Shown: positions 40,217-51,054, counted from the stretch's first letter. The stretch: DNA of 64,000 nt from CAWBJP01 sp963789165 (GCA_963789165.1 CAWBJP010000012.1:384420-448419), one strand, 5' to 3'. Numbers and translations are program-made. The notes: generated by a model not told the origin, from the sequence alone.

Positions 40217-41751
40217 TCAGTTCTTGTTCTTGCGGCGCCGGGCCTGGCCGTCGTCTGGGGGAGGCTCCTCTGGCTCGGGGGTGTCCTCCGGGGGCTTGGC
40301 CGTGTCGGGTGGCACGGCCTGATCGTCGCGCGGCGGTGAGCTGTCGCCCGGCGCCTCGTCCCCAGCCTGGTCACCGGGGACCGTCGCCGGAGGCACCTCC
40401 ACGGGTGGCGTCTCGGCGGGCGGCTCCGTGGACGGAGGCGTCTCCGGGGGCGGCTCCGTGGGCGGGGGCGTCTCCTCGGGCGGCGTGGTCGGCGGCGGAG
40501 TCTCGGTCGGCGGCGGCGTTTCGGGTACCGGCTCGGGATCGGCAGGTCGCTCGACGGCGTTGGCCTGGCCCGGCGGGATCAGCTCCACCCAGGTGCTCCC
40601 CGGGTGGAGGAGGATCTCCTGGCCGGCGGCGTCGGTGTACTCGGTGATCTCAGCCTTGGAACCTTTGGACCAGCGGGCGGGGATCAGGTATCCGCCGGTG
40701 AGGATCCACGCGTCGCCTTCGCCGACCACGTCGGCTTCGGGCACCGCGGTGCCGGAGCTGTCCACCAGGCCGGTGTTGCGGTAGGTGACGAACTGGAAGA
40801 CGACGTTGGTGGGAGCCACCTTCCGGCCGGCGGCGTCGGTGTGGAGCAGCCCGTTCTGGATCCGGACCCACGACCCCGAGGTGGCGTCCCAGTCGTAGGT
40901 GACGGTGGTGATGGCTCGCCCGTTGCGGGTCCACTCCGCCCCCGCCCGGGCGATCGCCCGCTTCTCCGGAGCCTGGGGGCGCTCGCCCGCCGCCCGGTAG
41001 GCGAACAGCGCCGGGGGTCCGGGAGCGTCGGGCCGAGCCAGGGCGAAGAGGCCCTGGGTGGAGGAGAAGAGGTTGTTGGGCGACGGGCGGCCGCCGTCCC
41101 GGCGGTACACCTCGGGGTGGGTCTCGACCCCCACGTCGACCAGGGCAGCCTGGCGTATGTACTCCTTGAAGACGTCGTTGGCCCCCGAGTAGGCGAACAG
41201 CGGATAGTTCAGCGGCGTGACGATGCCAATGTCGGTCGACCGGGCCGAGCGCACCGGGCCCACGGGGTCAGCCTGCCGGGAGTGGAAGATGGCGGCGAAG
41301 CGGGTGATGCCCCCTTCGACCTGCTCCTCGAAGACGACGTCGGCCTCGTTGAGGCCCATCTGGGGTCGGGCCTTGGCCACGTTGTCGATCTTGACCACCA
41401 GGGCCGGTTGGCCGTCGCGGCCGACCGTGGAGCCGCCGATGCCGGTAAGCGGCGAATCCCCGGGACCTGCACCGGCGGCGGCGGTGGGGGAGGCGGGGGA
41501 GGGGGCGGCGGAGGCTTGGCCGCTTTGGGTGGCGGAGCCGGCTGGGGTGGGGGCGGCGGCGCCGGCGCGGTGGTCGAGGTGGTGGGTGGCGCCGTGGTCG
41601 ACGTGGTGGTGGTGGTCGTCACCAGCTCGGGCGACTTCCCCATGGTGCGGACCCACTGGAAGTCGAGCCCGCAGGCAGAGAGCGCCAGCGCAGCCACCAT
41701 CAGGCGCGCCAGCATTCCCAGCCCTCTCGGGCTCCGGCTCCCCACGCTCAT
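40217..41751 (-). CDS. DUF3048 (YerB-like) lipoprotein, with a frame break in the linker
   Basis: The start at 41751 gives a lipoprotein signal (MLARLMVAALALSAC, lipobox cysteine 27). A Thr-rich and then Pro-rich linker follows. At 41458-41461 a G-run is one base short; in the repaired frame the protein continues DSPLTGIGGSTVGRDGQPAL, VVKIDNVAKARPQMGLNEAD and the rest of the DUF3048 domain (FSSTQGLFALARPDAPG), ending in a Pro/Glu/Thr-rich tail and RRRKNKN. It would be anchored on the outer face of the membrane; the biochemical role of DUF3048 is unknown to me. The frame break is probably an error in a homopolymer. Confidence 0.82.
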
Positions 41752-41862
41752 TACCTCCAGCCGACATCAGGGGGCAGAATCGACCCTACCCGTTCCAGGT
41801 TCTCATGTCGTGGAGCCCAGGTCCACGGAGGGTGACATTTCCAGCCTTACCATGAAGGTTAG

Positions 41863-43323
41863 ATGCAGCCTGTCCTGATTCCTGCCGAAATGGCCGCTGC
41901 CGACGCCGCCACCATGGCCGCCGGGGTACCCGAGGCCGAGCTGGTGGAGCGGGCGGGGGGCGCGGTGGCCCGAGCCGCCCGCCGCCTCCTGGGCGGTACC
42001 TACGGCCGTCGGGTGGTCGTCGTGGCCGGCAAGGGGAACAACGGCGCCGACGGCCTGGTGGCGGCCCGCCTGCTCGACGGGTGGGGGGCGCGGGTCGACG
42101 TCCTGCGCCTGGTGGAGGGCATCGATCCGAACCGTCTGGGCCGGTCTCTGGGGCGCGCCGATCTGGCCGTGGACGCCATGTTCGGGACGGGCTTCCGCGG
42201 GCCGCTGACGGGCGAGGCCGCCTCGGTGGCCACGGAGCTCGACCGCGCCCTCCTGCCCGTGCTGGCGGTGGACATCCCCTCGGGAGTCGACGGGAACACG
42301 GGCGCCGTGGCCGGGCCCGCGGTGGTCGCCACCGCCACCGTGGCCTGGCCGCGCTCAAGCCCGGGCTGCTCCTCTACCCGGGGGCCGGCGTACGCCGGCG
42401 AGGTGGAGGTGGCCGACATCGGCGTCAGCCCGCTCGACCCGGCGATCTGGGTGGCCGAGGAGGAGGACGTGGCCGCCTGGCTACCCCCCAGGCCCGTTCG
42501 AGAGCCACAAGTGGTCGGTCGGGGCCGTCTACGTGGTCGGCGGGTCCGAGGGGATGATCGGGGCGCCCATGCTCAGCGCCCGGGCCGCCCTGCGGGCCGG
42601 TGCCGGCCTGGTGGTGGCCGGCCTCCCCGGCAAGGCCGCCGTCCGGGCTTCGGGCCGCGAGGTGATCACCCGTTCGCTGCCCGCCACCGCCAGCGGAGCC
42701 CTCGATGAGTCCGCCTCCAAGGAGGTGTGCGACGGACTGGAGCGCTTCGGTGCCCTCGTCGTCGGCCCTGGGTTGGGGGCTGAGGAAGCCCACGGTGGCC
42801 GCCGTCCGGCGGCTGGTGTCCGAAGCGCCCGTCCCCCTGGTCCTGGACGCCGACGGGCTCAACGCGCTCGGGGGCGACCTCGATCTGCTTCCCAGCTCGT
42901 TCCGCTCCGGCCGGTGCTCACCCCCCACGCCGGTGAGTACGAGCGCCTGGCCGGGGAGGCCGTCGGGGACGACCGGGTGGCGGCTGCCCGGCGCCTGGCG
43001 GAGCGGTCGGGGTGCACCGTCGTGCTCAAGGGCTCGCGCACCGTGGTGGCGGCACCAAACGGACAATGTGTCATCAACCTCACGGGAGGATCCTGGTTGG
43101 CCACGGCCGGAACGGGAGATGTGCTTTCGGGGATGGTGGGCGCACTCCTCGCCCGGGGTATGAGACCCTTCGAGGGGGCCACCGCCGCTGTTTATCTCCA
43201 CGGTCGGGCGGCTGACGCCGCCGGGCATGCCGGGCTCGTGGCCGGCGACCTGATCGATGCCCTGCCCCGGGTCCTCGCCTCCATCGCCCGGGGAACGTTC
43301 CCGACGAAAGGGATGAGCAGCAG

Positions 43324-43339
<16 letters not shown>
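41863..43339 (+). pseudogene. nnr: Bifunctional NAD(P)HX epimerase/dehydratase, five frame breaks
   Basis: The N-terminal epimerase (YjeF_N) part reads VVVVAGKGNNGADGLVAARL and LAVDIPSGVDGNTGAVAGPA; the C-terminal ADP-dependent dehydratase part reads VVGGSEGMIGAPMLSARAAL, LVLDADGLNALGGDL, VLTPHAGEYERLAGE and GTGDVLSGMVGALLARG. Together they repair damaged NAD(P)H hydrates. Reading through needs frame changes near 42347, 42390, 42497, 42788 and 42902 (three extra, two missing bases). All domain landmarks remain, so either the sequence is poor here or inactivation is very recent. Its 3' end overlaps the alr start, and it sits in the common nnr-alr order. Confidence 0.82.
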
Positions 43340-44477
<1,138 letters not shown>

Positions 44478-44481
<4 letters not shown>

Positions 44482-45347
44482 CCACGGCGGGGATCACCGA
44501 CGTCACCGGCGTCCGGGTCGGCCACTGGACGGGGGAGCGCACCGGTGTCACGGTGCTGTGGGCGCCCGCCGGCACGGTCGGCTCGGGCGAGGTCAGGGGC
44601 GGCGCGCCCGCCACCCGGGAGGTGGCGCTGCTGGAGCCCACGCGGTTGGTGGAGCGGGTCGATGCGGTGGTGTTCTCCGGGGGCTCGGCCTTCGGCCTGG
44701 CCGCGGCCGACGGGGTGGTGCGTTTCCTGGCGGAACGGGGCCAGGGCTTCCCCACCAACGCGGGCCCCGTGCCCATCGTCGTCGGCGCCGCCGTCTTCGA
44801 TCCGCCCTGGGGGACGCCCCCGGGGGCCCAGGAGGGCTATGCCGCCGCCGTCGATGCTGCCCGGGGCGAACCGCTGTCCTGCGGCCTGATCGGGGCGGGC
44901 CGGGGTGCCACAGTCGGGAAGTGGCGCGGCCGTGAGTACGCCGTCACCGGCGGACTCGGTACCGCGGCCGTCACCGAGGGCGCCGCCACCGTGGGGGCGC
45001 TGGCCGTGGTCAACGCGGCGGGGGACGTGATCGGACCCGACGGTGGGATCCTGGCCGGCTCAACCGCCCCGGCCAGCACGCTCGGCTTCCCCGCAGCCGC
45101 CCCCCTCGAGCAGACCACGCTGGTGGTGGTGGCCACCAACGCGCGTCTGACCAAGAACGACTGTCATCTCATGGCCGTCTCCGCCCACGACGGCCTGGCC
45201 CGGGCGCTGCGCCCGGCCCACAGCCGCTACGACGGCGACCTCGCCATCGCCCTCGCCACCGGGGACGTCGACGCCCACCCCGACCGGCTCCGCGAAGCCG
45301 CGGCCGAGGCCGTCGCTCAGGCCGTGCGGGCGGCCGTGAAGCGGTAG
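44478..45347 (+). CDS. P1-family (DmpA/BapA-type) peptidase
   Basis: About 289 residues, Ntn-fold family S58/P1: GITDVTGVRVGHWTGERTGV, VVFSGGSAFGLAAADGVVRF, GATVGKWRGREYAVTGGLG, and ATNARLTKNDCHLMAVSAHD. These enzymes self-cleave before a Ser/Thr (likely in EQTTLVVVA here) and act as N-terminal aminopeptidases or amidases; the substrate cannot be predicted. The TTG at 44478, overlapping the alr stop (TTGA), gives the conserved N-terminus. It is in one transcriptional unit with alr. Confidence 0.85.
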
Positions 45348-45385
45348 CATCGCCCCGTCCTACCGCACGCGACCCGGAGGCCCCG

Positions 45386-45991
45386 CTGCCCGTCCCTCTC
45401 GCCGACCTGGAGCGCCGGGCGCTCGGCTGTGTGGCCTGCCCCCTGGCGCAGACCCGTACCCAGGTGGTGTTCGGTACCGGCGACCCGGCTGCCGACCTGA
45501 TGTTCGTGGGCGAGGCGCCTGGCCACGACGAGGATGTTCAAGGCGAACCCTTCGTCGGCCGGGCCGGCAAGCTGCTCACCCAGATGATCGAGGAGATCGG
45601 CCTGCGGCGCGCCGACGTGTACATCGCCAACGTCCTCAAGTGCCGCCCGCCGGGTAACCGTGACCCCGAGGCCGTCGAGATCGCCACCTGCCGGCCTTTC
45701 CTGGAGGGCCAGATCGAAGCCATTGATCCCAAGGTGGTCGTCCCCCTCGGGAACTTCGCCGCCCGGCTTCTCCTCGATACGAAGGAGGGCATCACCCGGC
45801 TGCGGGGAAGGGAGCACGCCTGGCGGCCGGGAACGGTATTGATCCCGACCTTCCATCCCTCGGCCGTGCTCCGTCAGCGGGGCGAGGCGCTGGCCCAGAT
45901 GCGGGCCGATTTCATACTGGTCAAGCGGGCGCTGCGCCGGCTCTCCCCCCGGGTCGGGGTGTCCCCGGAATCATCGGCGGTGACCGCATGA
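45386..45991 (+). CDS. Uracil-DNA glycosylase, family 4 (CTG start)
   Basis: A 201-residue Fe-S uracil-DNA glycosylase. Four cysteines for the cluster are present: C15 and C18 (LGCVACPLAQTRTQ), then NVLKCRPPGNRD and EIATCRPFL. The active-site motif is MFVGEAPGHDEDVQGEPFVG. The ATG/GTG-only start at 45431 would remove the first cysteine, so the true start is upstream; in that frame only CTG 45386 is available, and CGGAGG lies five bases before it. The C-terminal SPRVGVSPESS is encoded by a palindromic element. Its stop overlaps tsaE. Confidence 0.88.
   Translation: MPVPLADLERRALGCVACPLAQTRTQVVFGTGDPAADLMFVGEAPGHDEDVQGEPFVGRAGKLLTQMIEEIGLRRADVYIANVLKCRPPGNRDPEAVEIATCRPFLEGQIEAIDPKVVVPLGNFAARLLLDTKEGITRLRGREHAWRPGTVLIPTFHPSAVLRQRGEALAQMRADFILVKRALRRLSPRVGVSPESSAVTA
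45945..45969 (+). repeat. GC-rich palindromic element at the 3' end of the glycosylase gene
   Basis: CCCCCCGGGTCGGGGTGTCCCCGGA lies inside the coding frame, a few codons before the stop. It shares GGGGTGTCCCCGGA with the element at 17919-17946. It adds a low-similarity tail to the protein. Confidence 0.55.
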
Positions 45992-46479
45992 TGGTGCTCA
46001 CCCGCTCGGTGGCGGAGACGAGGGCGGTGGGCGAGCGGCTGGGGGCGACGCTCCTGCGGCCCGGCGACCTGGTGGTGCTGGCAGGTTCGCTGGGCTCGGG
46101 CAAGACCGCCTTCGCCCAGGGGGTGGCCCGGGGACTGGGCGTGACCGACCCGGTGGTCAGCCCCACCTTCACCATCGTGCGGGAGTACCTCGGCCGGGTG
46201 CCACTGGCCCATGTCGACGTCTACCGCCTGGACCGGCTCCAGGAACTCCACGATCTCGGGTTCGACGAAATCCTGGATGACCGGGTGACCCTGGTGGAAT
46301 GGGGCGACGCCGCCGGTCCGGTCCTCCCCGCCGATCGGCTCGAGGTACGTCTGGAGATGCCCGCCGAGGAGGAGGAGGAGCGGGAGATCCGCATCTCGGC
46401 CCACGGCGAGTCTTGGCAGGGACGGGCGCGCCGCCTGGGAGAGCTCCTGGTGCCTTTCAAGGGGGAGCCGGCCCGCTAA
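45988..46479 (+). CDS. tsaE: tRNA t6A biosynthesis ATPase TsaE
   Basis: TsaE, 163 residues, the ATPase that recycles the TsaBD complex for threonylcarbamoyl transfer to A37. The P-loop VLAGSLGSGKTAFAQGVARG, SPTFTIVREYLG, HVDVYRLDR and VTLVEWGD are typical. It starts at one of two adjacent ATGs (45988/45991) that overlap the upstream stop. It is followed directly by tsaB, rimI and tsaD, a conserved functional set. Confidence 0.95.
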   Translation: MMVLTRSVAETRAVGERLGATLLRPGDLVVLAGSLGSGKTAFAQGVARGLGVTDPVVSPTFTIVREYLGRVPLAHVDVYRLDRLQELHDLGFDEILDDRVTLVEWGDAAGPVLPADRLEVRLEMPAEEEEEREIRISAHGESWQGRARRLGELLVPFKGEPAR

Positions 46480-47174
46480 TGCTCCTGCTGTGTTTCGACA
46501 CCGCCACCCCTCAGGTGGGCGTGGCCTTGGGGTCCGACGACGAGATCCTGGGCCGGATCCAGCTGGCCCGTCCCCAGCACCATGCCGAGCACCTGGCCCC
46601 GGCCATCCAGTACCTGTGCGAGAAGCTCGACGTCTCCCTCGACCAGCTCTCGGCCATCGGGGTTGGGATCGGCCCCGGACTCTTCACCGGCTTAAGGGTC
46701 GGCGTGACCACGGCCAAGGTGATGGCCCAGGCCTTGCGCATCCCGCTCATCGCCGTACCCAGTCTCGACCTGCTGGCCTTCGAGGTCCGCTACACCGACC
46801 GCCTGGTGGTACCGGTGCTCGACGCCCGCCGCGGCGAGGTGTTCTACTCCACCTACCGCCAGGTCCCGGGCGGGGTGCAGCGGCTGTCCGACTACGAGAT
46901 CGCCACCGCCGACGACCTCGCCGGCGAGCTGTCGGCCAAGGGGGAGGAGGTCCTCCTCCTGGGTGACGGCGCCCTGCGCTACCGGGAGCGCTTCTACGAT
47001 CTCGACCGTATGGAGTTCGGCCCCCAGAGTCTGTGCTATCCGAGCCCCTCGGCCCTGGTCGAGCTGGCCCGGGCCAAGTTCTTCCGGGAGGACTTCTGCC
47101 AGCCCCGCCAGGTCCACCCGCTGTATCTTCGCCTCTCCGACGCCGAGCTCAACTGGGCCCGGCTGGGCCGCTAG
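46479..47174 (+). CDS. tsaB: tRNA t6A biosynthesis protein TsaB
   Basis: TsaB, 231 residues, ASKHA-fold partner of TsaD. LLCFDTATPQVGVALG, IGVGIGPGLFTGLRVGVTTA, the PSLDLLAFEV loop and DARRGEVFYSTYR are family features. The ATG at 46479 overlaps the tsaE stop (TAATG); the frame upstream shadows tsaE. Confidence 0.94.
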   Translation: MLLLCFDTATPQVGVALGSDDEILGRIQLARPQHHAEHLAPAIQYLCEKLDVSLDQLSAIGVGIGPGLFTGLRVGVTTAKVMAQALRIPLIAVPSLDLLAFEVRYTDRLVVPVLDARRGEVFYSTYRQVPGGVQRLSDYEIATADDLAGELSAKGEEVLLLGDGALRYRERFYDLDRMEFGPQSLCYPSPSALVELARAKFFREDFCQPRQVHPLYLRLSDAELNWARLGR

Positions 47175-47183
47175 AGCGTCACG

Positions 47184-47753
47184 GTGGCGGCCGAGCCCAC
47201 GTTTCCTTCGCTGGAGGAGCAGCCTCTGGATGTGCGCCTGCTGGCCATGCGCCGGCGCCACCTGCGGTCGGTGTTGCGCATCGAGAGCCGGGTCTACCCC
47301 GTCCCCTGGAGCATGTCCCTGTTCCTCTCCGAGCTGGCGCTCCGTTCGACCCGGGCCTACTACGTGGCCTTCGTGGGCAAACAGCTCGTCGGCTACGCCG
47401 GGTTGATGATGACCCTCGACGACGGTCACATCACCACCATCGCGGTCGACCCGGCCTGGCACCGCCACAAGGTCGGCTCCCGCCTCCTCCTGGCGCTCGT
47501 CCGCGAGGCGTTGCGCCGGGGCGCCACCAGCCTCACCCTCGAGGTCCGGCTGTCCAACAAGGCCGCCCAGACGCTCTACCGGCGCTTCGGGTTCCGCCCC
47601 GTGGGGGTGCGCAAGAACTACTACTCCGAGACCAAAGAGGACGCCCTCGTGATGTGGGCGGAAGAGGTGGCGGGGCCGGATTACGCCCGCCTTCTGGTTT
47701 CCATCGAAGCGGAGATCCCCGGGGTGACCACGGTCGAGGAGCAGCCCCGATGA
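47184..47753 (+). CDS. rimI: Ribosomal-protein-alanine N-acetyltransferase (RimI-type)
   Basis: A 189-residue GNAT protein. The acetyl-CoA loop is near HRHKVGSRLLLALVREAL, preceded by ITTIAVDPAWH and followed by TLEVRLSNKAAQTLYRRFGF and YYSETKEDALVM, the RimI-type ending. RimI acetylates the N-terminus of S18 in E. coli; in actinobacteria it may act more broadly. It starts with GTG at 47184 and overlaps tsaD by four bases. Confidence 0.9.
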   Translation: MAAEPTFPSLEEQPLDVRLLAMRRRHLRSVLRIESRVYPVPWSMSLFLSELALRSTRAYYVAFVGKQLVGYAGLMMTLDDGHITTIAVDPAWHRHKVGSRLLLALVREALRRGATSLTLEVRLSNKAAQTLYRRFGFRPVGVRKNYYSETKEDALVMWAEEVAGPDYARLLVSIEAEIPGVTTVEEQPR

Positions 47754-48766
47754 CGCTTCCCGGGCCCGAGCGCATCCTCGGGATCGAGACCTCGTGCGAC
47801 GAGACGGCCGTCGGCGTGGTGGAGGACGGCACCGTCGTCCGGTCGTCGGTGGTGGCCAGTCAGGTCGACCTCCATGCCCGGTTTGGGGGCGTCGTGCCCG
47901 AGATCGCCAGCCGGGCCCACCTCGAACTGATCAACCCCGTGATCGCCGAAGCGCTGGTGGAGGCGGGCACGGAGATCGGCGATCTGGCCGCCGTGGCCGC
48001 CTGCTGCGGCCCGGGACTGGCCGGCTCCCTCCTGGTGGGGGTGAGCGCGGCCAAAGCCATCGCGCTGACCGCCGGCATCCCCTACGTGGGGGTCAACCAC
48101 CTGGAGGCTCACCTCTACGCCGCCTTCTGCGAGGAGCCCGACCTCGAACCTCCCCTCGCCTTCCTGCTCGTCTCCGGGGGTCACACCATGATCGTGGCCA
48201 TGGAGGGCCACGGCCGCTACCGGCTCCTGGGCCAGACCGTCGACGACGCCGCCGGCGAGGCGTTCGACAAGGTGGCCCGCCTCCTCGGTCTCGGCTACCC
48301 GGGCGGGCCGGCCATCGACCGGGTGGCCACGGTGGGCAACCCGGAGGCCGTCAACTTCCCCCGCCCGATGCTCGACGAGGGCTACGACTTCTCCTTTTCG
48401 GGTCTCAAGACGGCGGTGGCCACCTACCTGCGCCGCGAACCCGACGCCGAGGTGGCTGACGTGGCCGCTTCCTTCCAGGACGCAGTGGTCGAGGTGTGCA
48501 TCACCAAGCTGCTGCGCGCCGCCGCCGCCGTGGAGGCCAAGACCGTGGTCATCGGTGGGGGAGTGGCGGCCAATTCGCGCCTGCGCACCCGACTTCTGGA
48601 CGAGGCGGAGGCCGATGGCCGGCGCGCCTTTCTGCCCAGCCCTTCGCTCTGCACCGACAACGGAGCCATGATCGCCGCCGCGGCCTGGTGGCGCCTGCGC
48701 TCCGACGGTCCCACACCCCTCAGTGGTGGGGCCTATCCCGGGCTGCGTCTCCCCACCCTGGACTGA
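47750..48766 (+). CDS. tsaD: tRNA t6A37 threonylcarbamoyltransferase TsaD
   Basis: TsaD, 338 residues, the catalytic subunit making t6A at A37 of ANN-decoding tRNAs. The metal-binding HLEAH motif (VNHLEAHLYAAF) and VSGGHT are present; GIETSCDETAVGVVEDG, GQTVDDAAGEAFDKVARLLG and FSFSGLKTAV also fit. The ATG at 47750 overlaps the rimI stop. It is the last gene of the tsaE-tsaB-rimI-tsaD run, just before the groESL promoter. Confidence 0.96.
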   Translation: MTLPGPERILGIETSCDETAVGVVEDGTVVRSSVVASQVDLHARFGGVVPEIASRAHLELINPVIAEALVEAGTEIGDLAAVAACCGPGLAGSLLVGVSAAKAIALTAGIPYVGVNHLEAHLYAAFCEEPDLEPPLAFLLVSGGHTMIVAMEGHGRYRLLGQTVDDAAGEAFDKVARLLGLGYPGGPAIDRVATVGNPEAVNFPRPMLDEGYDFSFSGLKTAVATYLRREPDAEVADVAASFQDAVVEVCITKLLRAAAAVEAKTVVIGGGVAANSRLRTRLLDEAEADGRRAFLPSPSLCTDNGAMIAAAAWWRLRSDGPTPLSGGAYPGLRLPTLD

Positions 48767-48800
48767 TGCCCGCAGTTCGAGCCTGAGCACCAGCCGTGGG

Positions 48801-48829
48801 TTGCAGGGCCGGTGGCGGCTTGCTACGGT
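48801..48829 (+). promoter_or_regulatory. groESL promoter (-35 TTGCAG, -10 TACGGT)
   Basis: TTGCAG at 48801-48806 and TACGGT at 48824-48829 are separated by 17 bases, a good vegetative sigma spacing. The predicted transcription start falls near 48836, so the CIRCE operator lies at or just after it, the usual layout for HrcA repression. Confidence 0.65.
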
Positions 48830-48837
48830 GCGCCTCG

Positions 48838-48864
48838 TTAGCACTCTCGCCATTAGAGTGCTAA
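48838..48864. promoter_or_regulatory. CIRCE operator (HrcA binding site)
   Basis: TTAGCACTC-N9-GAGTGCTAA is a perfect match to the CIRCE consensus with its 9-bp arms and 9-base spacer. It sits 41 bases before groS and marks groESL as repressed by HrcA and induced by heat. hrcA itself is not in this window. Confidence 0.95.
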
Positions 48865-48904
48865 TTCGTTCGATCAAAGAGAACCTCGAGGAGGCTCTGC
48901 GCAC

Positions 48905-49216
48905 ATGAACCTGCAGCCGTTGGAAGACCGGATCGTCGTCCGTCCAAGCGAGGCGGAGGAGAAGACCGCGAGCGGTCTGGTCATCCCTGATACCGCCAAG
49001 GAGAAGCCCCAGCAGGGGATCGTCCTGGCCGTGGGGCCTGGCCGTCGCTCCGAGCAGAGCGGGGAGATCATCCCCCTCGACATCGCGGCCGGCGACACCG
49101 TCGTCTATTCGAAATACGGCGGGTTGGAGATCAGCGTCGAGGGAGAGGACGTCCTCATCCTGACCAGCCGCGACGTGCTGGCCAAAGTCGTCGTGGAGAC
49201 CAAGAAGAAGAAGTAA
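48905..49216 (+). CDS. groS: Co-chaperonin GroES
   Basis: GroES, 103 residues, the lid of the chaperonin. NLQPLEDRIVVRPSEAEEKT, the mobile loop SGLVIPDTAKEKPQQGIVLA, and GDTVVYSKYGGLEISVEGED are standard. It lies downstream of a CIRCE operator and a sigma-type promoter, with the hairpin at 49239 between it and groL. Confidence 0.97.
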   Translation: MNLQPLEDRIVVRPSEAEEKTASGLVIPDTAKEKPQQGIVLAVGPGRRSEQSGEIIPLDIAAGDTVVYSKYGGLEISVEGEDVLILTSRDVLAKVVVETKKKK

Positions 49217-49238
49217 GTAGCGGGCGGCAGTCGAAGTC

Positions 49239-49262
49239 GGCGGCGCCCCGCGGGGCGCCGCC
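49239..49262 (+). other. Perfect inverted repeat between groS and groL
   Basis: GGCGGCGCCCCG and CGGGGCGCCGCC form a perfect 24-base palindrome; as RNA it gives a 10-bp stem with loop CGCG. No U-run follows. It likely acts as an mRNA processing or stabilising hairpin, which would allow different groES and groEL levels. Confidence 0.6.
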
Positions 49263-49291
49263 CAGCGCGCTCATCTCGATCCGGAGGAAAA

Positions 49292-50959
49292 ATGTCGAAG
49301 AAGCTCATCTTCAATGAAGAGGCCCGTCGGGGCCTCGAGGCGGGGGTCAACAAGCTGGCCAACACGGTGAGGGTCACCCTGGGGCCGCGCGGGCGCAACG
49401 TGGTACTGGAGAAGAAGTGGGGCGCCCCCACGATCACGAACGACGGCGTGACCATCGCCAAGGAGATCGAGCTCGAGGACCACTTCGAGAACATGGGCGC
49501 CCAGCTGGTCAAAGAGGTCGCCACCAAGACCAACGACATTGCGGGTGACGGCACCACCACGGCCACCGTTCTGGCGCAGGCCCTGATCCGAGAGGGCCTG
49601 CGCAACGTGGCCGCCGGCGCCAATCCCCTGTCCCTCAAGAAGGGCATCGAGGTGGCGGTGAAGGCGGTGGTCCAGTCGATCGCCGACCAGTCGAAGGAGA
49701 TCGACTCCAAGGAGGAGATCGCCCAGGTGGCGTCCATCTCCGCCGGAGAACCGGAGATCGGGTCGATCATCTCCGACGCCATCGACCGGGTCGGCCGTGA
49801 CGGAGTGGTCACCGTCGAAGAGGGCCAGGGCTTCGGCATGGAGCTGGAGTTCACCGAGGGCATGCAGTTCGACAAGGGCTACATCTCGCCCTACTTCGTC
49901 TCCGACCCCGAGCGGATGGAGGCTGTCCTCGAGGACCCCTACATCCTCATCGCCAACCAGAAGATCTCCAACGTGCGGGACGTGCTCCCGGTGCTGGAGC
50001 GTGTCATGCAGGCGGGCCGCCCGCTCCTGATCATCGCCGAGGACATCGAGGGCGAAGCCCTGGCGACACTGGTCGTCAACCGGATCCGCGGGACGTTCAC
50101 CTCGGTGGCCGTCAAGGCCCCCGGCTTCGGCGACCGCCGCAAGGCCATGATGCAGGACATCGCCACCCTCACCAGCGGCGAGGTCGTGGCCGCCGAGGTG
50201 GGCCTGAAGCTGGAGAACGTCGACCTCGACATCCTGGGCCGGGCCCGCAAGGTGGTCGTGACCAAGGACGACACCACCATCATCGAGGGTGCCGGTAGCC
50301 GGGAGTCCGTGCAGGGGCGGATCAACCAGCTCAAGCACGAGATCGAGGACAGCAACTCCGACTGGGACAAGGAGAAGCTCCAGGAGCGTCTGGCCAAGCT
50401 CTCCGGCGGCGTGGCCGTGATCCGGGTCGGTGCGGCCACCGAGGTGGAGCTGAAGGAGAAGAAGCACCGCATCGAGGACGCTCTCTCCGCCACCCGGGCC
50501 GCCATCGAGGAAGGCATCGTGGCCGGCGGGGGGACCGCCCTCATCCGGGCCCGCGCCGCCGCCCGTCTGGCCGCCGATGGGCTCGAGGGCGACGAGGCGA
50601 CCGGGGCCCGCTCGGTGGTCATCGCCCTGGCCGAGCCGCTGCGCTGGATCGCCCAGAACGCCGGCTACAACGGCGGCGTGAAGGTCCAGGAGGTCGAGAG
50701 CTCCGAGGGCACCGTGGGTCTCGACGCCGAGACCGGCGAGATGGTCGACCTGCTCAAGGTGGGCGTCATCGACCCGGCCAAGGTGACCCGCTCCGCCCTC
50801 CAGAACGCCGCCTCGGTGGCCGCTCTGCTGCTCACCACCGAGGTGCTCATCGCCGACAAGCCCGAGAAGAGTGCCCCGATGCCCGCCGGCATGCCCGGTG
50901 GCGGCATGGGTGGCATGGGCGGGATGGGCGGTGGCATGGGCGGGATGGGCGGCTTCTAA
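49292..50959 (+). CDS. groL: Chaperonin GroEL
   Basis: GroEL, 555 residues. NTVRVTLGPRGRNVVLEKKW, the ATP-binding DIAGDGTTTATVLAQALI, the apical-domain GYISPYFVSDPERMEAVLED, and RVGAATEVELKEKKHRIEDA are intact. It ends in a Gly/Met-rich tail (GGMGGMGGF), the type held by the principal folding GroEL rather than the histidine-tailed actinobacterial paralogue. The GGAGGAAAA binding site is optimal. It is followed by a strong terminator. Confidence 0.97.
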   Translation: MSKKLIFNEEARRGLEAGVNKLANTVRVTLGPRGRNVVLEKKWGAPTITNDGVTIAKEIELEDHFENMGAQLVKEVATKTNDIAGDGTTTATVLAQALIREGLRNVAAGANPLSLKKGIEVAVKAVVQSIADQSKEIDSKEEIAQVASISAGEPEIGSIISDAIDRVGRDGVVTVEEGQGFGMELEFTEGMQFDKGYISPYFVSDPERMEAVLEDPYILIANQKISNVRDVLPVLERVMQAGRPLLIIAEDIEGEALATLVVNRIRGTFTSVAVKAPGFGDRRKAMMQDIATLTSGEVVAAEVGLKLENVDLDILGRARKVVVTKDDTTIIEGAGSRESVQGRINQLKHEIEDSNSDWDKEKLQERLAKLSGGVAVIRVGAATEVELKEKKHRIEDALSATRAAIEEGIVAGGGTALIRARAAARLAADGLEGDEATGARSVVIALAEPLRWIAQNAGYNGGVKVQEVESSEGTVGLDAETGEMVDLLKVGVIDPAKVTRSALQNAASVAALLLTTEVLIADKPEKSAPMPAGMPGGGMGGMGGMGGGMGGMGGF

Positions 50960-50981
50960 CCTCACCGCCTTCGTTCGTCCT

Positions 50982-51028
50982 GTGCTCCCGTAACCACCGC
51001 CGAGGTGGTTGCGGGAGCACAGTTCTTT
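50982..51028 (+). terminator. Intrinsic terminator after groL
   Basis: GTGCTCCCG pairs with CGGGAGCAC, a T-G wobble follows, then AACCACC pairs with GGTGGTT around a 5-base loop. The stem is followed by AGTTCTTTT, a proper U-rich tail. It closes the groESL transcript. Confidence 0.9.
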
Positions 51029-51054
51029 TCGGGGAACCGGTAGGCTCGCCGTTC

